Shown piece after piece: positions 11,553-24,392 of a DNA stretch of 64,000 nt (position 1 is its first letter; the number at the start of each line of letters is the position of its first letter). The DNA is from Plectrocnemia conspersa. Lineage: Eukaryota > Arthropoda > Insecta > Trichoptera > Polycentropodidae. The stretch is from positions 1,178,001-1,242,000 of the forward strand of contig VTFK01000015.1 of the NCBI GenBank assembly GCA_009617715.1. Reading direction: 5' to 3'. The translations under genes were made by a program, and so were the position numbers. The notes beneath the pieces are model-generated. The model searched no databases and was not told the origin of the DNA. It saw nothing but the letters and a program-made list of their open reading frames with translations.

Positions 11553-12733
11553 ATAAAAGGTGATCCAACTTCAGTTTCCGAACTTTAAAAAAAAACAAAT
11601 TTAAGGATATCTGCGGATTTTTTCTATTAATCAAACATTTTATGTATTTCATTAATTGTGAAAAATAATGTCAATAAAATGCCCGCCTCTGGACCTTTTG
11701 AAGGAGCCGATACTTTTTCGTACATTTTGAGTGGTATCTCGGATGTTGGTTTTTAGGTGCTCAAACATTTTGGGTTTATCGGCGTAGACACGACTCTTAG
11801 CGTAACCCAAAATGAGAAAATCTAACAGCGTTAAATCGCATGATTTTGGCGACCAGTTGATATAACCAAAACGTGAAATAATGCGACCTGGGAACTGTTC
11901 ACGCAAAACATCCAACGTTGCACTCGATGTGTAGCAAGTTACGCCGTCTTGTTGGAACCACATGTCTTCCACATCAATATCTTCGATCTCATGCCAAAAA
12001 TAATCTGTTATCTTGCGCCTATAGCGCTCATCATTAACTGTTACAGTCCGACCTTCATCGTTTTCAAAAAAGTAAGGTCCAATGTCACTTTTTGGGAATA
12101 TAAATGTCTATAGTGAATCACATGAAGATTTTTCTCGCCCCATATGCCGCAATTTTGTTTATTAACATTACCATTAAAGAAGATTTTATTTTTTAAATCA
12201 GCATCAAATTTCTGCTGCCTAATCTGCGTAAATTCTTTGCTGTCGATGGTCTTTGTATTATATGAATTTTATATGGGTGTAGGTGCAAGTCCAGATGCAA
12301 AATGAGAAATGAGGAGCCATAAGAAAAGCCCAAAAGCTGCGAGTGCCGACGAATCGACAATTCCGGGTTTTTTGCCACACTTTCACTTACAACAGCAATA
12401 TTCTCAGTTAAAAGAGCGCCATTATGATGCGCAGGTCTTATCCTCTCTCCAACGGTTTCAGTTTTTTTAATTGTTTTCTCTACGTAACGAATTGTTCGCT
12501 CAGTAGGACAATAAAATTGACCATAACCATAATCTTCCGATAAGTTTCGATACACAGTCGTCCAGAATTGTTATTCCTATAGAACAATTGAACAATTTTA
12601 AAGCGTTGAACGGTGTTAAAGTGATCCATTTCATAAATGTGTTGTTGCAAACACTTCGAACACGCATGATTATCGACAGTTATCTGGTTTACATTGCTGC
12701 CAACATAGGAAACTCGAATTGGTTCATTCTGTA
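11553..12733 (-). mobile_element. Tc1/mariner-type transposon, inactive, nearly full length
   Basis: The left end (GTGATCCAACTTCAGTTTCC at about 11560-11579) is mirrored by the right end (GGAAACTCGAATTGGTTC at about 12708-12725), giving imperfect inverted ends. The minus strand carries a broken transposase. The C-terminal half has WFQQDGV and SCDLTLLDF, two aspartate blocks with 36 residues between the aspartates, and KSRVYADKP. The N-terminal half lies in another frame. A related copy is at 50390-51490 and an end fragment at 9768. The spacing differs from the 34 of classical mariner, so this is probably another branch of the IS630/Tc1/mariner superfamily. Confidence 0.85.
11652..11972 (-). 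pseudogene. transposase fragment, C-terminal half, of the Tc1/mariner-type element
   Basis: This is an open stretch of 106 residues. It includes WFQQDGVTC with the second catalytic aspartate, PGRIISRFG, NWSPKSCDLTLLDF with the third aspartate, the KSRVYADKP motif, then a tail with RSRGGHF. Relatives usually have ATCH and DLTPLDFFLWG at these points, so several substitutions have accumulated. The expected upstream part (first aspartate and DNA-binding domain) is only found in another frame at 12193-12761, so no intact enzyme can be made. Confidence 0.8.
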
Positions 12734-12761
12734 TATGTTTAAAAATACTTTTTATTTGCAA
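12193..12761 (-). pseudogene. transposase fragment, N-terminal half, frameshifted
   Basis: Two overlapping minus-strand frames carry the DNA-binding half. One (about 12480-12761) has a helix-turn-helix-like start (VQRFKIVQLFYRN). The other (12193-12555) continues with VYRNLSEDYG, RTIRYVEKTIKKTETV, ENIAVVSESVAKNPELSIRR. The switch between frames near 12520 is a frameshift. The same order of motifs is seen in the copy at 51063-51347. Confidence 0.75.
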
Positions 12762-13714
12762 TTTTAATGTTTTTTAACAAACAAATTATCTCAGTGACTA
12801 CGAGTATTTATCGCTACAGAGTATTTGCGTTTTGAATACATTAAAACGTTATGTGCGATAACGAAAGCGGCACATTGCGTTAATTTACGACCGCTCGTGG
12901 ATAAATTAAACCGAATTAGGTTTACTGAGCAAGGTCAACTTAATGAAAAACTCGTTCTTTTTTATATAGGGTAAAATTGAGTTGAGGTGTTCGAATCGAA
13001 AATTTAGGAAAAATTCGAGGTGCATTGAGTTGCAAATTGGATCAAATCTATCTGGCGAAAATCCTTGGTTTTATATGTTTCGGGTTTGTCGATTATTTTT
13101 ATATAGCTTTTTGTAGAACCTTCTTAATAAATCCGATTTCAATGGAAAGCATAATTTATTTATATAAAAAATAAGTTTTAGTTCTATACTTTTGAGCATT
13201 TTTATTTGATAAACATAATTTTACTGTCATTAATCATTGATATTTATGATTAACCCTGATTTAATTTTTAATCCATACAAATACTGTTTCAATGTGTAAC
13301 AAATGCGGTTTTTTAAAGGAAAATTATATTTTAATTAAGTTTTACGATAAACACAAATTAGAATCATATAACAATTCTAGAACAGAATTTGTAACTTAAA
13401 GCGTGCTCTGTTTTTAATAAAAACTTGTTGACTGTATTCATAATATATGTTGTTGCATCTGAGTTCGAAATAGTAAACAAAGATAGGAACAAACATTTGA
13501 TTACGGTCACAATCATATCTCACATTGGCACACTATTATTTACACTTGAGTCATCGTTAAATTGTCAATATGTATTAGTCATAATATACATATGTTTAAA
13601 ATGTATATGATTTTCTATATGTTAATTAATTACAAGTCAAACAACAAATTTTTCAGAAAACTTTATTACTTCTACCTATCTTATATATTTATATAATTTT
13701 AAGAATCATTTTTA
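12762..13714. other. AT-rich intronic stretch, nothing recognised
   Basis: No coding frame, inverted ends or repeated block was recognised between the Tc1/mariner element and the repeat at 13715. Confidence 0.4.
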
Positions 13715-14095
13715 ATCCGTTTTATATTTCTATTTCATAAGTAAAAATTATATACAAAAATTTTAAGCATATACAAAGCTTTTCAAACATTTTTATATTA
13801 CGGCCCCGTTACATACATTATTTATAAATTACTGCAGTAGCTCATATAAAAAGATATTATGAAGGTTTTGTTTATTTGCATATTTTTACATAATAAATCA
13901 ATTTCCAGAATAGTAAATTTATAATGTTAAAAATGATTATTCGCATGGTTCGCTTTAAAGTATCTGTTTAACCCTTAAGATGCCGAAATTTTTAACATCC
14001 GCGGGGAAATTGATGCGTACTTATTTTACGTTTTTAAAACTGCGATGGATTAAAAATACAGTAGCTACCCATTTATTTCCATATTAATTGAATAG
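13715..14095 (+). repeat. interspersed repeat, copy 2 (continuous)
   Basis: This is the uninterrupted relative of the split block at 5195-5995. It contains TTTAACCCTTAAGATGCCG at about 13972-13990, a piggyBac-end-like string, followed closely by CATCCGCGGGGAAATTGATG. In the first copy these two parts are about 430 bp apart. Confidence 0.7.
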
Positions 14096-16090
14096 TCATA
14101 GATTTTTTTTTTTACTAATGAATAATTTCTATTATTTTTAAGGAAAAGTATGGAAAGCACTGAAATAATTATCTGCATGATGCCAGAATATCTAAAATTC
14201 ACAACCTTTTTAAAAATATACTACAATATATTGTTGCAATTTTATTATATTTACGTTAACTTAAAAAAAATCGTAAAAAATATATCGCTTAGGAATTGTT
14301 GATACAGATAAACTTATGGGTAGCAATAATATTTATTATGTAAGGCAAATTTTCAATTTACGTATATTAATAGATTAATAAAAATTATAACAATAAAATA
14401 AAAATTATAACAATTTTTTACATACCTAAATTTGCCAAGCTGAGTGAAGGGAAGTAATCCAAAAAGTGGCATCTCTTTCTTATGCTGCGGATGCTTTTAA
14501 TGTAAGAGTGGCTCCTAGAATAAAAAGTTCTTCTCTTATATTCTTGTGATTCTATCATCAAGTAATAGGATATATGAATAGCAAGCACAAAAAAAAAGTT
14601 AACGTACTAATAACAATATTAATTCTGTAAATCATTTAGATCTCATAAATTATGTACAGTCTCTTGCTTATCCAGACTAATATTTTATATCGTTTTAAAA
14701 TACTATAACATATGCAGGTCATTATTTTACATCTTCAGATTTAGAAATATGTTTGCGTTTAAGAATCTTTTAAGGATTTTAGAATATCAGTACGAATTTT
14801 CTTAGCTATTATATCGTTAGATTCGAATCTCCATTAGTTTATATATAAATATATTTTAATACAGAAGAAATTTCTGTCTCAAGGGTTATATTATCAAGTG
14901 GAAAAGCGCAACTTTGTTTATTTTAGATCCGAATAATCTTGTGGGAAATAATGAGTGGTCTTATTTTGAATATAGATTTATTATTATGAAAATTATAATA
15001 TATTTTACATAGCATTATAATCGAATAATAATAGTATTATAAAATGTACGAAGCACGATGACCGACATCGATTCTTTTCTTATAATGATTTTTAACTAAA
15101 AATATGTGCGATTGAATTAATAATAATTAATAATTGAGAACCCATGTTAAGACCCACTAAAGATTAAATATTTGCACCGATAGATGATATCTTTCATATT
15201 TTATACTGGAATTTGGGGGGCTAGACATTGCTTTATTTACTATATTTTATTTATCTTTATATAAAATTTATTATAGTTGTTCAAAATTATTTTGATATGC
15301 AAGATGTAAAAAATATAAAATAATTTCACTCGCTACTAACTTTTTGTGTTATACATAAATTGTGTTTTATATATTAATAATTCATAATTTTAATTTTATT
15401 GTTGTCTACGAGAACAATAAAACAAAACGTAAATTTTAAAATAATTAATTTTAGACAAATTTAAATATATTAATATAATATCAAATACTACTAGATTTAA
15501 TAAACATATCGCTAACTTGATTTGCTGCCACTGTATTTTTAAGACAAATATTTAACAAAAGAAGCGCACTATCAGGAGCAAATAAAAAAAATGATATGTC
15601 ATCAGCTAATCAGACAAGTAATAACAAATAATGCTTGCCTAGCCTAAAGTAACATTAGTAATATAAAAATACAGTTTACAAATCAGACGCACATCAGTCG
15701 ATTTATCAACTGTACACAGTTTTATGAAAATATGTTTCAAAGGGAAATAGCTTTTATAAATCAAATGTTGAAAAAAAATGTTACATACTTCTAGAACTTT
15801 CCCCCAAACAGTTTTTAAAAAAATTGAAACTTTGCTCAAGGATAATCTGCATCTGGATAGTCAAGAGTTTACTGTATTTAATAATTTATAATAATCATGA
15901 AAATATATTACTTTCCGGTCCTTTTAATATTGTAATGTAATGCGTTTGTTATCGAACATAGAGTAGACATTGTCTAAATCGTGATGTTAAATTTGACGGC
16001 TTAATTCACTATGAAAAATATTATCAAAATAGTGTAAAACCTTTTCCTATATACGCGCGGCTACGTTTCGACTACGGCGTAGGCATCGTA
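14096..16090. other. AT-rich intronic stretch, nothing recognised
   Basis: Long runs of A and T, without a plausible coding exon or repeat ends. From about 16050 base composition shifts: TATATA at 16049-16054 is followed by a CpG-rich string up to the ATG at 16097, which could be a promoter and 5' leader for the next exon. Confidence 0.4.
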
Positions 16091-16125
16091 GAGGTTATGT
16101 CACGTGTGTTTGTTTACGTTCACAG

Positions 16126-16765
16126 CAATTCGGACGAGGCCGAGGAAACGGCGCTGATGCAGACGGTCCAGATCGTTCCTGCGGTGCAGACGGTGCTGGC
16201 GCGGCCGACGACTGCGCCCCCTCGGCCCCCTCCGGCGGCTCCTACGCCGGCTCCGCGGGCCCCCGTCGCTGTCAGTCCGGATCCGACCGCGCGTGCGTGC
16301 GCACCTGCGCCCATGGAGACATGCGCCAAGCCCGCCCTGCCGCCGAAGCCGGCGAGATCGCGCTTCGACGGCTTCCTGTCGCGCATCGCAAACTTCCGCT
16401 TCTCCACCCGCAAGTCCAAGAAAGCGAAGGACGGGGTTCCGAGGGAGCCCCAGCTCCAGGCGCCGGTAGCGCCCGAGAAGACGATCCAAGATAAGAAGGA
16501 CGAGCTCGAAGATTTCGACCCCGACTGCGTCTACATACCGCTGAAGGGTAGGCCGCCCCTGCCACCGGGGGCGCGCGCTTCGGCGGGCTCAGGGGCGCGC
16601 GCCCCCGGTCTGCTCGAGACGGACCTCGACACCGCCACCACGAGGACTCTACCCCCGGCGGCGCGCGCCCTATCGCTCCTGGACCTGCCGCCGCCCCCTC
16701 AGCAGAACAGAACGCACAAGTCCATGGAGTACCTGCTCGATAAGGATAACCGCACCTGCGTGGAG
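16126..16765 (+). CDS. exon 3 of the large gene (GC- and CpG-rich, proline-rich segment)
   Basis: The acceptor is GTTCACAG|CAATTC and the donor GGAG|GTATTT. Phase 2 in matches exon 2, giving a Cys at the junction, and phase 0 out. The roughly 213 residues start NSDEAEETALMQTVQIVP and continue with a Pro/Ala-rich run (residues about 25-75). Next come PALPPKPARSRFDGFLSRI and NFRFSTRKSKKAK, a basic, possibly membrane- or partner-binding helix. Then DCVYIPLKGRPPLPP, SLLDLPPPPQQN and a conserved-looking end, SMEYLLDKDNRTCVE. The PxxP runs suggest SH3 partners, which is inference. Codons are far GC-richer than the surroundings. An in-frame ATG at 16097, behind a TATATA, would allow this exon also to start its own transcript. 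Confidence 0.8.
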
Positions 16766-19700
16766 GTATTTATCCCTGTTTTATTATCTATTTTTAAGGT
16801 TAACGGCAAGTAAACAAACACGAAAAGACGGTAGAAAACACTTTTTCTGCGTCAATAATCCAAAAAAAAAAAAAATAACGCAGCTGATGTTAATCTATTT
16901 CGAGCTAAAACACAGGAAACGAGTGATTTATTTTTATAGATGTTACTTAAATGTTCCAAATAAGGGATGAATCGTTATTAATTCATTCAAGTTGTTTTCT
17001 ATCAATATCATAGGCAGTTGGTAAATCTATTTTTTTAATAGTAATAGTTTCGAACTCGTTGATACTGGTAGTGTTAGATTGTTAGTTTCGAAAGTATTTT
17101 TTTCATCTAAGCAACAATATGAGAAGATAGAACTTTTTGAGCTCCTCCGATTTAACATTGCACGAATAGTCGATGATTTATTTCTATATTAATAAAGTTA
17201 CTTTGATATCCTAATATGGAAAGAATCGCAATTCAATAGCTATGAAGTGTAACTATTCCTTTATATTATATAATATACCGTGCATTTTTATATTTATAAT
17301 AACGTAATAGGAAACTTTAAACTTATATATTTGGCCATTATGACACATTGGGGAAATTTTTCAACTCATGATGGACAGATTTGTAATATATGTATGATAA
17401 CTTTGCATTGAGCCTGTTTTAAAATCACTATCTAAAATTGTTAGAAAACTTCTATAAACAGTAAATATTTAATATTGAGATTATTTGCAATATATATTTA
17501 CAAATCGAAAAATAAATCGTTTTCGTTGCTTAAGAAAAGCTCAGAACAAATTGATGTTTTTGCAACTTTTTTAGTATATCCAACTTTTGTGCATTATCTT
17601 TAAAATATTGCAAACTTAAAAAATAGTATATACACTCATCACTCTGTAAACTTTTGACCGAGATGTAAAAAAACAATTTTCATAATGCACTAATACTTAA
17701 AATCAACGTTAAGCCATCTACATAATCACTATAGTATAAAAAATATACATATGTATGTATATAATTTTTAATAACCATACTTTATACTAATCTATAATAG
17801 ATGGAACGAATTTGTTTGCAATATTCAATACTCCAATAATTCATTTCTATCTTATTTTTTTATGTCTTTATCACTTCTATCTGTTCCTATAATAAATAAA
17901 ATTAAAATAATTTGCATTAAATATTAATAAGTAAGTTCATTTTATTTCATATAAGGCTTAATTTAATAGTCTCTCAGAATTGATATATGAGATTTATAGT
18001 ATAATACATTTTATTTTATTTTAAGTATATTTTAATGTATTATAAAATCATGCTATTTAGGCTAGCTCGCAATTTATTAGCAAAGAGCGAAAGTGGACAC
18101 TGCGATCTGGCTTTAACACAACACCAAACTACAATATAACATAACTGTTTAGCGGTTTTCGATCGGGCGAAAGGTCTTCGACTTTCGTACTAAAATTTCT
18201 TCGAAGGCCAATTAACGGAACTTCACGGTTCAAAACGTAGAACCTCTATTTTCATACACACAAAACATTCAACAATCAATCTGCAATATTTGTTATGTTG
18301 TGAAAATTCCTCAGTTGTTGCGTAATCGCTATGTGACTAACTCCAAAGATCTGCCATTATTACTTCACGTGTAGAATTGCATTCTTATTAAATGTATAAT
18401 TAATTATTAATGATCCAGAAACTTGCCATCAAGTGCTGTTTTTGTGTTCATCAGTGTCCATAGAAAAAAACATAATTCTTCTAAATCACATAGAGGCTCT
18501 ATATATTTATTCCGTTTTTTTAGTTTATTATATACGAAATTTTGTAGAATGATCTCAGTATAACGGATTTATACTTTTAATTGTATTGTATGCATGATCC
18601 ATCACTCTTAACGGTTAGATAGTTAATTTAATGTTTCTTTATTACTCAAAGATTCGAATCAAGATAAACGATTTTGGAATTTTATCGTTAAATGACCAAG
18701 ACGATAGAGGTCAATTTTTCATAATATGTGTTGTAAAAATTCAAGGTCCAGTAATGACATAAGCCTTATTAATCAATTAAAATTCTCGGTGGAAGAACAT
18801 GACATGGGTGGCTATAGTGATTTATGCAAAATGCTATTATTATTTACCATTCTAATGGTAATCTATTCTTTGTAGAGTGGTTCACGTGTATTGTTTGAAG
18901 ATTGAATGCCTTATCGTGTTTGTTCGTCTCCAGTTCTTATCTGAAAGGTTAAAAGTGTTTCCTGTATCGCATTGTCGTTGCTGTGTATTATCGTTTAATT
19001 TGTGTATGTTATGTATCATACAAGAAAAGGCGTACCGGAATGTTTAAAGCTCCCCAAACTTTCCGCTCCTGGACACTTGACATAATTCCAGAAAAATCCC
19101 GGTGCACTTATTTACATAATGCACATGGCATCCGTGAGTCGACACATGGGGAACCGGGGGAACTATTTTTAGCTCTTTGTCGAGCAAGGGACTGTGTTGT
19201 TATAACGAGGAATCTTGTTAGGTATTATATTCCCGGGGGAATCTTCGCGGCGTTTAATCAATTTTTACCGGCTGGGACTGACCCAAATTCCTGTGTGATA
19301 TTTTTTCAATAACATTTCTCCCGTAACGGCGGACGAGCGCTTTCAATTATTTTAATGGGCGTTTCCAGTTTCGTGTGTCATCAATTTGATCCGAGATCCG
19401 ACCCAATTGTGAACGTAACACGGGACTGAGTTATGCGAGCTAATCAGTCACTGATACAGCGGATATCCAACGTTCGATCATCGGTATTTTTACTTTAGTC
19501 TGGACCGGCTAAAGTTTCAATCAGCACCACTGACTGTTCGATATATAATTCCAATAATATTCGTTCTAAAAGAGCCTGAAAAATATATTTGATATAAATC
19601 TGATATACATGTACATATTCTGATCTATGACTTGTCAAAGCTAAAAGAAGTTTAAAATCAATGTTCGGAAACTAAAAGTACGAACATTTGTTTGTAAACC

Positions 19701-20026
19701 AAAAAATCTTTTTTTTTTTTCATATTTTATATGTGTATAATATATATACTGCGTATGTATTATAAATATTTATTGATAAAAGTTTTTAGATAATCTATTT
19801 TTTAATAGTTTTAAAATTGGCCATACGTTGTCTCCATGACCGGGTTAAACTATTGAACTTGTTTAGTGCGAGTTGGCTGAACTTTCATTGTTCCAAGTCG
19901 GGCGCGAAGTGGTAGTTCTGTCACGTTTAGATGGATGTAATTTAGTACGTTAGTATCCTGGTTTATAAACTCTCAAAAATTGGGAAAATATCTATCGTCC
20001 CTCAAGTCCTCGATCCTCTGTCAATC
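16766..20026 (+). other. start of a ~41-kb intron, nothing recognised
   Basis: AT-rich sequence follows the donor of exon 3. The GC-richer patch near 19030-19320 holds a 109-codon frame without any recognisable motif or flanking splice logic, so I do not call it a gene. Confidence 0.45.
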
Positions 20027-20868
20027 TTAACCCTTTTAATGCCAGATGATTTTGCCGTATTCATAAACCGTATGCGTAAACTGTCAATTTTACAAAAAAA
20101 TAATGCATACACATACACATATATTTTTTTAAATTAAAAAAATCCATGTGCTCTCTATGATTAGTAAAATAATAAAAGGGGATAATATTCTTATTTTACA
20201 AAAATAGCGATTCAATAAAGAAAATTAAAAACAAATAAACCAACTTACAACATCTCTTTACTTTAAAAATTAAATCCTATAATTTAGTATAATTTATTGT
20301 TAGTTTATTAAAAAAGAAAAAGAGATTTTATCATTTTACAAAAAAACAGATTTTTTAAATTTAAAACATTTTATATATCTGAAATCATTTATTTCAATAA
20401 TATAAATAATGTTACAAATATACTAATTATATATATCATGCATTCTACTGGTTTATAACCATTTTCCTGTTTACAATATGTTATTAGCTACAATTTGCTT
20501 AAAAAAACCGTTGGTGGTTATAATTTAATAAGGAAATAATAATATAATGCTACTGGCGCGGTAATAAAATTAATTTGTAATAATACGAAACATATGTTTT
20601 AGGTAATATATCTAAATGGTGACTAAAACGTGTGAATTGGTGAATCTTTGCGATATCTGCTAATATTTTGCATCATCTGACATCCCATTGCAAATACTAA
20701 AAAACGTCATAAAATAGTCATACCTAATATAAATCACTTTAAATACGCTTATTTGCGTTAACACAGTCAGTTCGAGAGCTATCCATATCATCATTCTTCA
20801 TAATTTATAAAGATATGGCAAGTTTGGGTTTACTCTATACTATTTTATAATGGGGACTAAACCGTGCA

Positions 20869-21022
<154 letters not shown>

Positions 21023-21089
21023 GTTTGATTTACTCATCATTACTCTGGTTTATGACAGTAAGTGAGAATCGAATTAAGCACATCTAATT

Positions 21090-21320
21090 TGAATTTTTGC
21101 CCAATAGGGGAGGCGCAAAAAAAACAATTATCACTTCTCAGAAGTCAAAATCTACGTCAAAAGTAATAAAATCGTGTCGGCGCCGTCGCAGTGGGAACGC
21201 TCGGCAACGAGCGTTCCCACTGCGACGGCGCCGACACGATTTTATTACTTTTGACGTAGATTTTTGACTTCTGAGAAGTGATAATTGTTTTTTGCGCTCT
21301 CCTATTGGGCAAAATTTGGT
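21090..21320. repeat. foldback hairpin, copy 2 (nearly perfect, arms about 110 bp)
   Basis: The left arm 21090-21203 and right arm 21208-21320 are reverse complements with few mismatches, around a GCAA loop at 21204-21207. The inner stem is GC-rich (GTGGGAACGCTCG / CGAGCGTTCCCAC), and the outer part includes CAATTATCACTTCTCAGAAG. Related hairpins sit at 10741 and 33750. It lies inside the piggyBac-like element. Confidence 0.92.
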
Positions 21321-21402
21321 TTGAATACACTTTGATTAATACTTTTAAATTCAAGCCCCCCCCCTTCAGATAACGTTTCTGCTCTGGCATTAAAAGGGTT
21401 AA

Positions 21403-23132
21403 TGATTTATGGAGGACTTTTTATTATTGTCTAATACAACTAATACCGTTTAATATATATATGCTTAGATATGCAATATTGTTTATTTATAATAAAGATC
21501 CGAGATCCCGGCGCATTAAAAAAGATTATATATATAAATATTTTTATAATTTCGTCGCAACAATTACGGCTGGTCCCGATAGTTTTTTAGCTATATTGTA
21601 TATTATTAAAATAAATCATGACTTCTATTGAACTTATTTACTTATCTATTTAATTAAAAAATCTTTACACACGGAAATATATATATGATTTTTGCAGACA
21701 ATGACAAAAAGCATCAGTAAAAATATATAGTACATACTACAGTTATTTACTCTTCTATTTTAAAAATACATTCAAAGAGTTCAAACTTGTTTTTTAATAT
21801 ATTTATGTACCTAAAATATCCTTTTACTCAGACGGATATCAGACAGATTCTTGCGGATTGTATCGTTATGATAAGCTTGCTTTTCTATTTATATATTTAT
21901 ATACATTATACAATTGCTTACCGAGTGAAAAAGGTTATGTGTTCTGAATGTGGTTTTGTCACCCCCTCGGGTCACGAAAAAGAGGTCACGATCGACGATC
22001 AATGAAAGGCAATATAAAACGTGAGGCATTGCCTCACGATATTCAATATCTAATAGGATAATCCCATGGGAAAAATAGTTATATAAGCGACAAAAAAAAA
22101 TACAACTTGACAAATATTTTTCGTTATATATAATATAATATCTTCATCGTCTTCATCTCACCTTTTATTACCTTCGCGAAAGTCAGAGTTAAACAAATAT
22201 GTTTTTCTTAGAGGAGAAAGTTTGTATTATGGATTATTTTTTTTCATTTTCAGCTTCTCGGAAAGTTATAAAGCATGAAAAATATTAAGTTTTTAATATA
22301 TAAAATAATGTCTTGTCTTAGATTGCTATGTATATATTATGAAATATTGTTTTGATCATAGCGCATATGAGTCTGTCTATCTCACCCTGAAATACCTCTC
22401 CATAACTTACTTAAAAAAACACTCATGCGTAAATATTTAGATTCAAAAATAAAGTTGCGCCAATGACCACTGAACAGACCTCTCGAATAAATATATTCGT
22501 ACGCAGATGCATTTTAATAAATTATTCTGTGAGTGCTATTACAAAGTGAAATATCTTATATTATTAGCATATCCATTCTGAATTTAATTGTTCCATAAAA
22601 TTGAATGCCGTTTTAATGTATGGATCTGGGTCTTAGGTACGCGTTCGAAATTTCAATAATCGATACGAGGCACGTCGTTTTATCTTGCGTGTCGCGGAAG
22701 AAACGTACTCAGTCGCTGCATGTTCAAAACTTTTCGGGTCGCTACATGCTCCAGAATCATCCTAATTGTCTACGCACTTAAGTCGACAATTTGAGCAATC
22801 TCTCCAGACGCTCACAATGCAACGCCACGAAACCATGGCTATCGCCAGTTTAACGAGTTAATTCAATCAAGTCCAATGAACGCGGTACATTTGCGACCAA
22901 CACAAAAGGGGTTCTTCATAGATGTGTATATCTCGGTACTATATTTTGGTTGTGTGTACGTGCGTGCGTGACTGTCCTATCCATTTAAGGGTCAAGCGCT
23001 GCCTTTTGGCTCACGATCGCTCATCCAACAAAGAAGTCTAGGAAAATAAATTATTTTTGATACTAGTGCTATACATCCTTTAATGATAAATTAATAGCAT
23101 CCGTGACCCTTATCAAACCAACAATTTCGATA
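21403..23132. other. AT-rich intronic stretch, nothing recognised
   Basis: No coding exon is seen. The patch 22630-23040 is less AT-rich but shows no persistent frame, splice pair or inverted end. Confidence 0.4.
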
Positions 23133-23324
23133 GGTTAGACCAGTGGTTCTTAACCGGTGCACCGCGGTGCACCAGTGCACCGCGAGCCTATTGCAAGTGC
23201 ACCGCGAGAAAATTGGTAAAAACAAAAATTTCGCAAAATAGTAAAATTTTAATGTTTCAATCAATTTATATTTTATTATAGTTGTGATACCCCACAATGG
23301 ATACATTTATTACCAAACGAAATT

Positions 23325-23837
23325 GTGAATAAGAACAAAATATTAATGACACTGGGAGTACAAGTGGAAGAAGTAGTGAAGATGTTACTAGACATCATAC
23401 GTCTCATACAAAAGAAAATATATCTTGTAAAAAAAAAAAAAAATGGACAGTATTCTGAAGAATATTTACGTTTCAGTTTTACTAGCATCAATGAGGAAGG
23501 ATATCACATTCCACTATGTGTTGTATGTGGAGAAAAACTGTCCAATAGCGCGATGTATACTGACAAGTTAAATCGCCACTTCACTACAAAGCACGCCGAT
23601 CTTGCATCAAAAAGTAAAGATAACTTCAAAAGATTGTTAAGCATGCAAAATAAACAAGCAAAATATTTTGAAAAAACTGATAAAATTTCCGATAAGGCAC
23701 AACTGGCGTCATACAAAATTGCTGAATTGATTGCTGTACAATTAAAACCACAAACTATAGCAGAGTCTCTAATTTTACCTGCATATTGTGAAATAGGAAA
23801 AATTATGTTTGGTGATGAAGCAAAAAGGAAATTATGA
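23325..23837 (+). pseudogene. hAT transposase fragment 1 (zinc-finger end)
   Basis: The 170-residue frame contains CVVCGEKLSNSAM followed by KLNRHFTTKH, a C-x2-C...H-x4-H BED-type finger. Next comes a linker (KAQLASYKIAELIAVQLKPQ, then TIAESLILPAYCEIGKIMFG) that in relatives leads into the catalytic domain. It ends at a stop at 23835, a few codons before the next fragment, so the reading frame is interrupted. Confidence 0.85.
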
Positions 23838-23879
23838 AAATTCCTCTTTCAAACCATACAATAATAAAAATAATTAAAT

Positions 23880-24377
23880 ATGTCGGATGATACTGAGAAA
23901 ACTGTTAACGATAAACTTTCCAAGCGATATTTTGTTTTACAAGTCGACGAATCTACTGACATTAGCGGTAAGGCACAAATAGTAGGATTCGTTCGTTTCA
24001 TAAATGAAAACAAAATAGTGAATCAATATCTATGCTGCAAAGAACTTACCGAGCATACGACAGGACAAGATGTTTTTGATCTTATTTATTCATATTTAGA
24101 ACAATTTAAAATATCATGGGAGTTATGGGTAGGAATTTGTATGGATGGTGCTCCTTCAATGGTAGGCTCATTTAAAGGATTTGTAACACTTGCAAAGACA
24201 AGAAAACCTAATATTATATTTACGCACTGTTTTTTACATAGAGAATCTTTAGTTTCGAAAACTTTACCAGCAACACTAAAACCTGTACTAGTTGTAAATA
24301 TAGTGAATTTCATAAAATCAAGTTGTAAATATAGTGAATTTCATAAAATCAAGACCTTTAAAAACACGCATGTTTAA
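23880..24377 (+). pseudogene. hAT transposase fragment 2 (catalytic part)
   Basis: It includes FVLQVDESTDISGKAQIVGF, with the first catalytic aspartate of hAT enzymes in the DESTD block, then WELWVGICMDGAPSMVGSFK, with the second aspartate (CMDGA) and the FTHCFLHRESL block. A 31-bp direct duplication at 24292-24353 shifts the frame and ends the fragment. Confidence 0.87.
24292..24353 (+). repeat. 31-bp tandem duplication inside the hAT transposase
   Basis: The units 24292-24322 and 24323-24353 are identical (each begins TTGTAAATATAGTG and ends ATAAAATCAAG). Since 31 is not a multiple of three, it alone disrupts the reading frame. Confidence 0.95.
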
Positions 24378-24392
24378 AAACTTTGTATTTCT

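Noticed and set aside
16100..16565. Arg/Gly/Ala-rich minus-strand frames over exon 3
   Set aside because: Shadow frames caused by the high GC content of the real exon.
18983..19312. 109-codon plus-strand frame
   Set aside because: No recognisable motif, no splice logic, and no known relatives visible to me.
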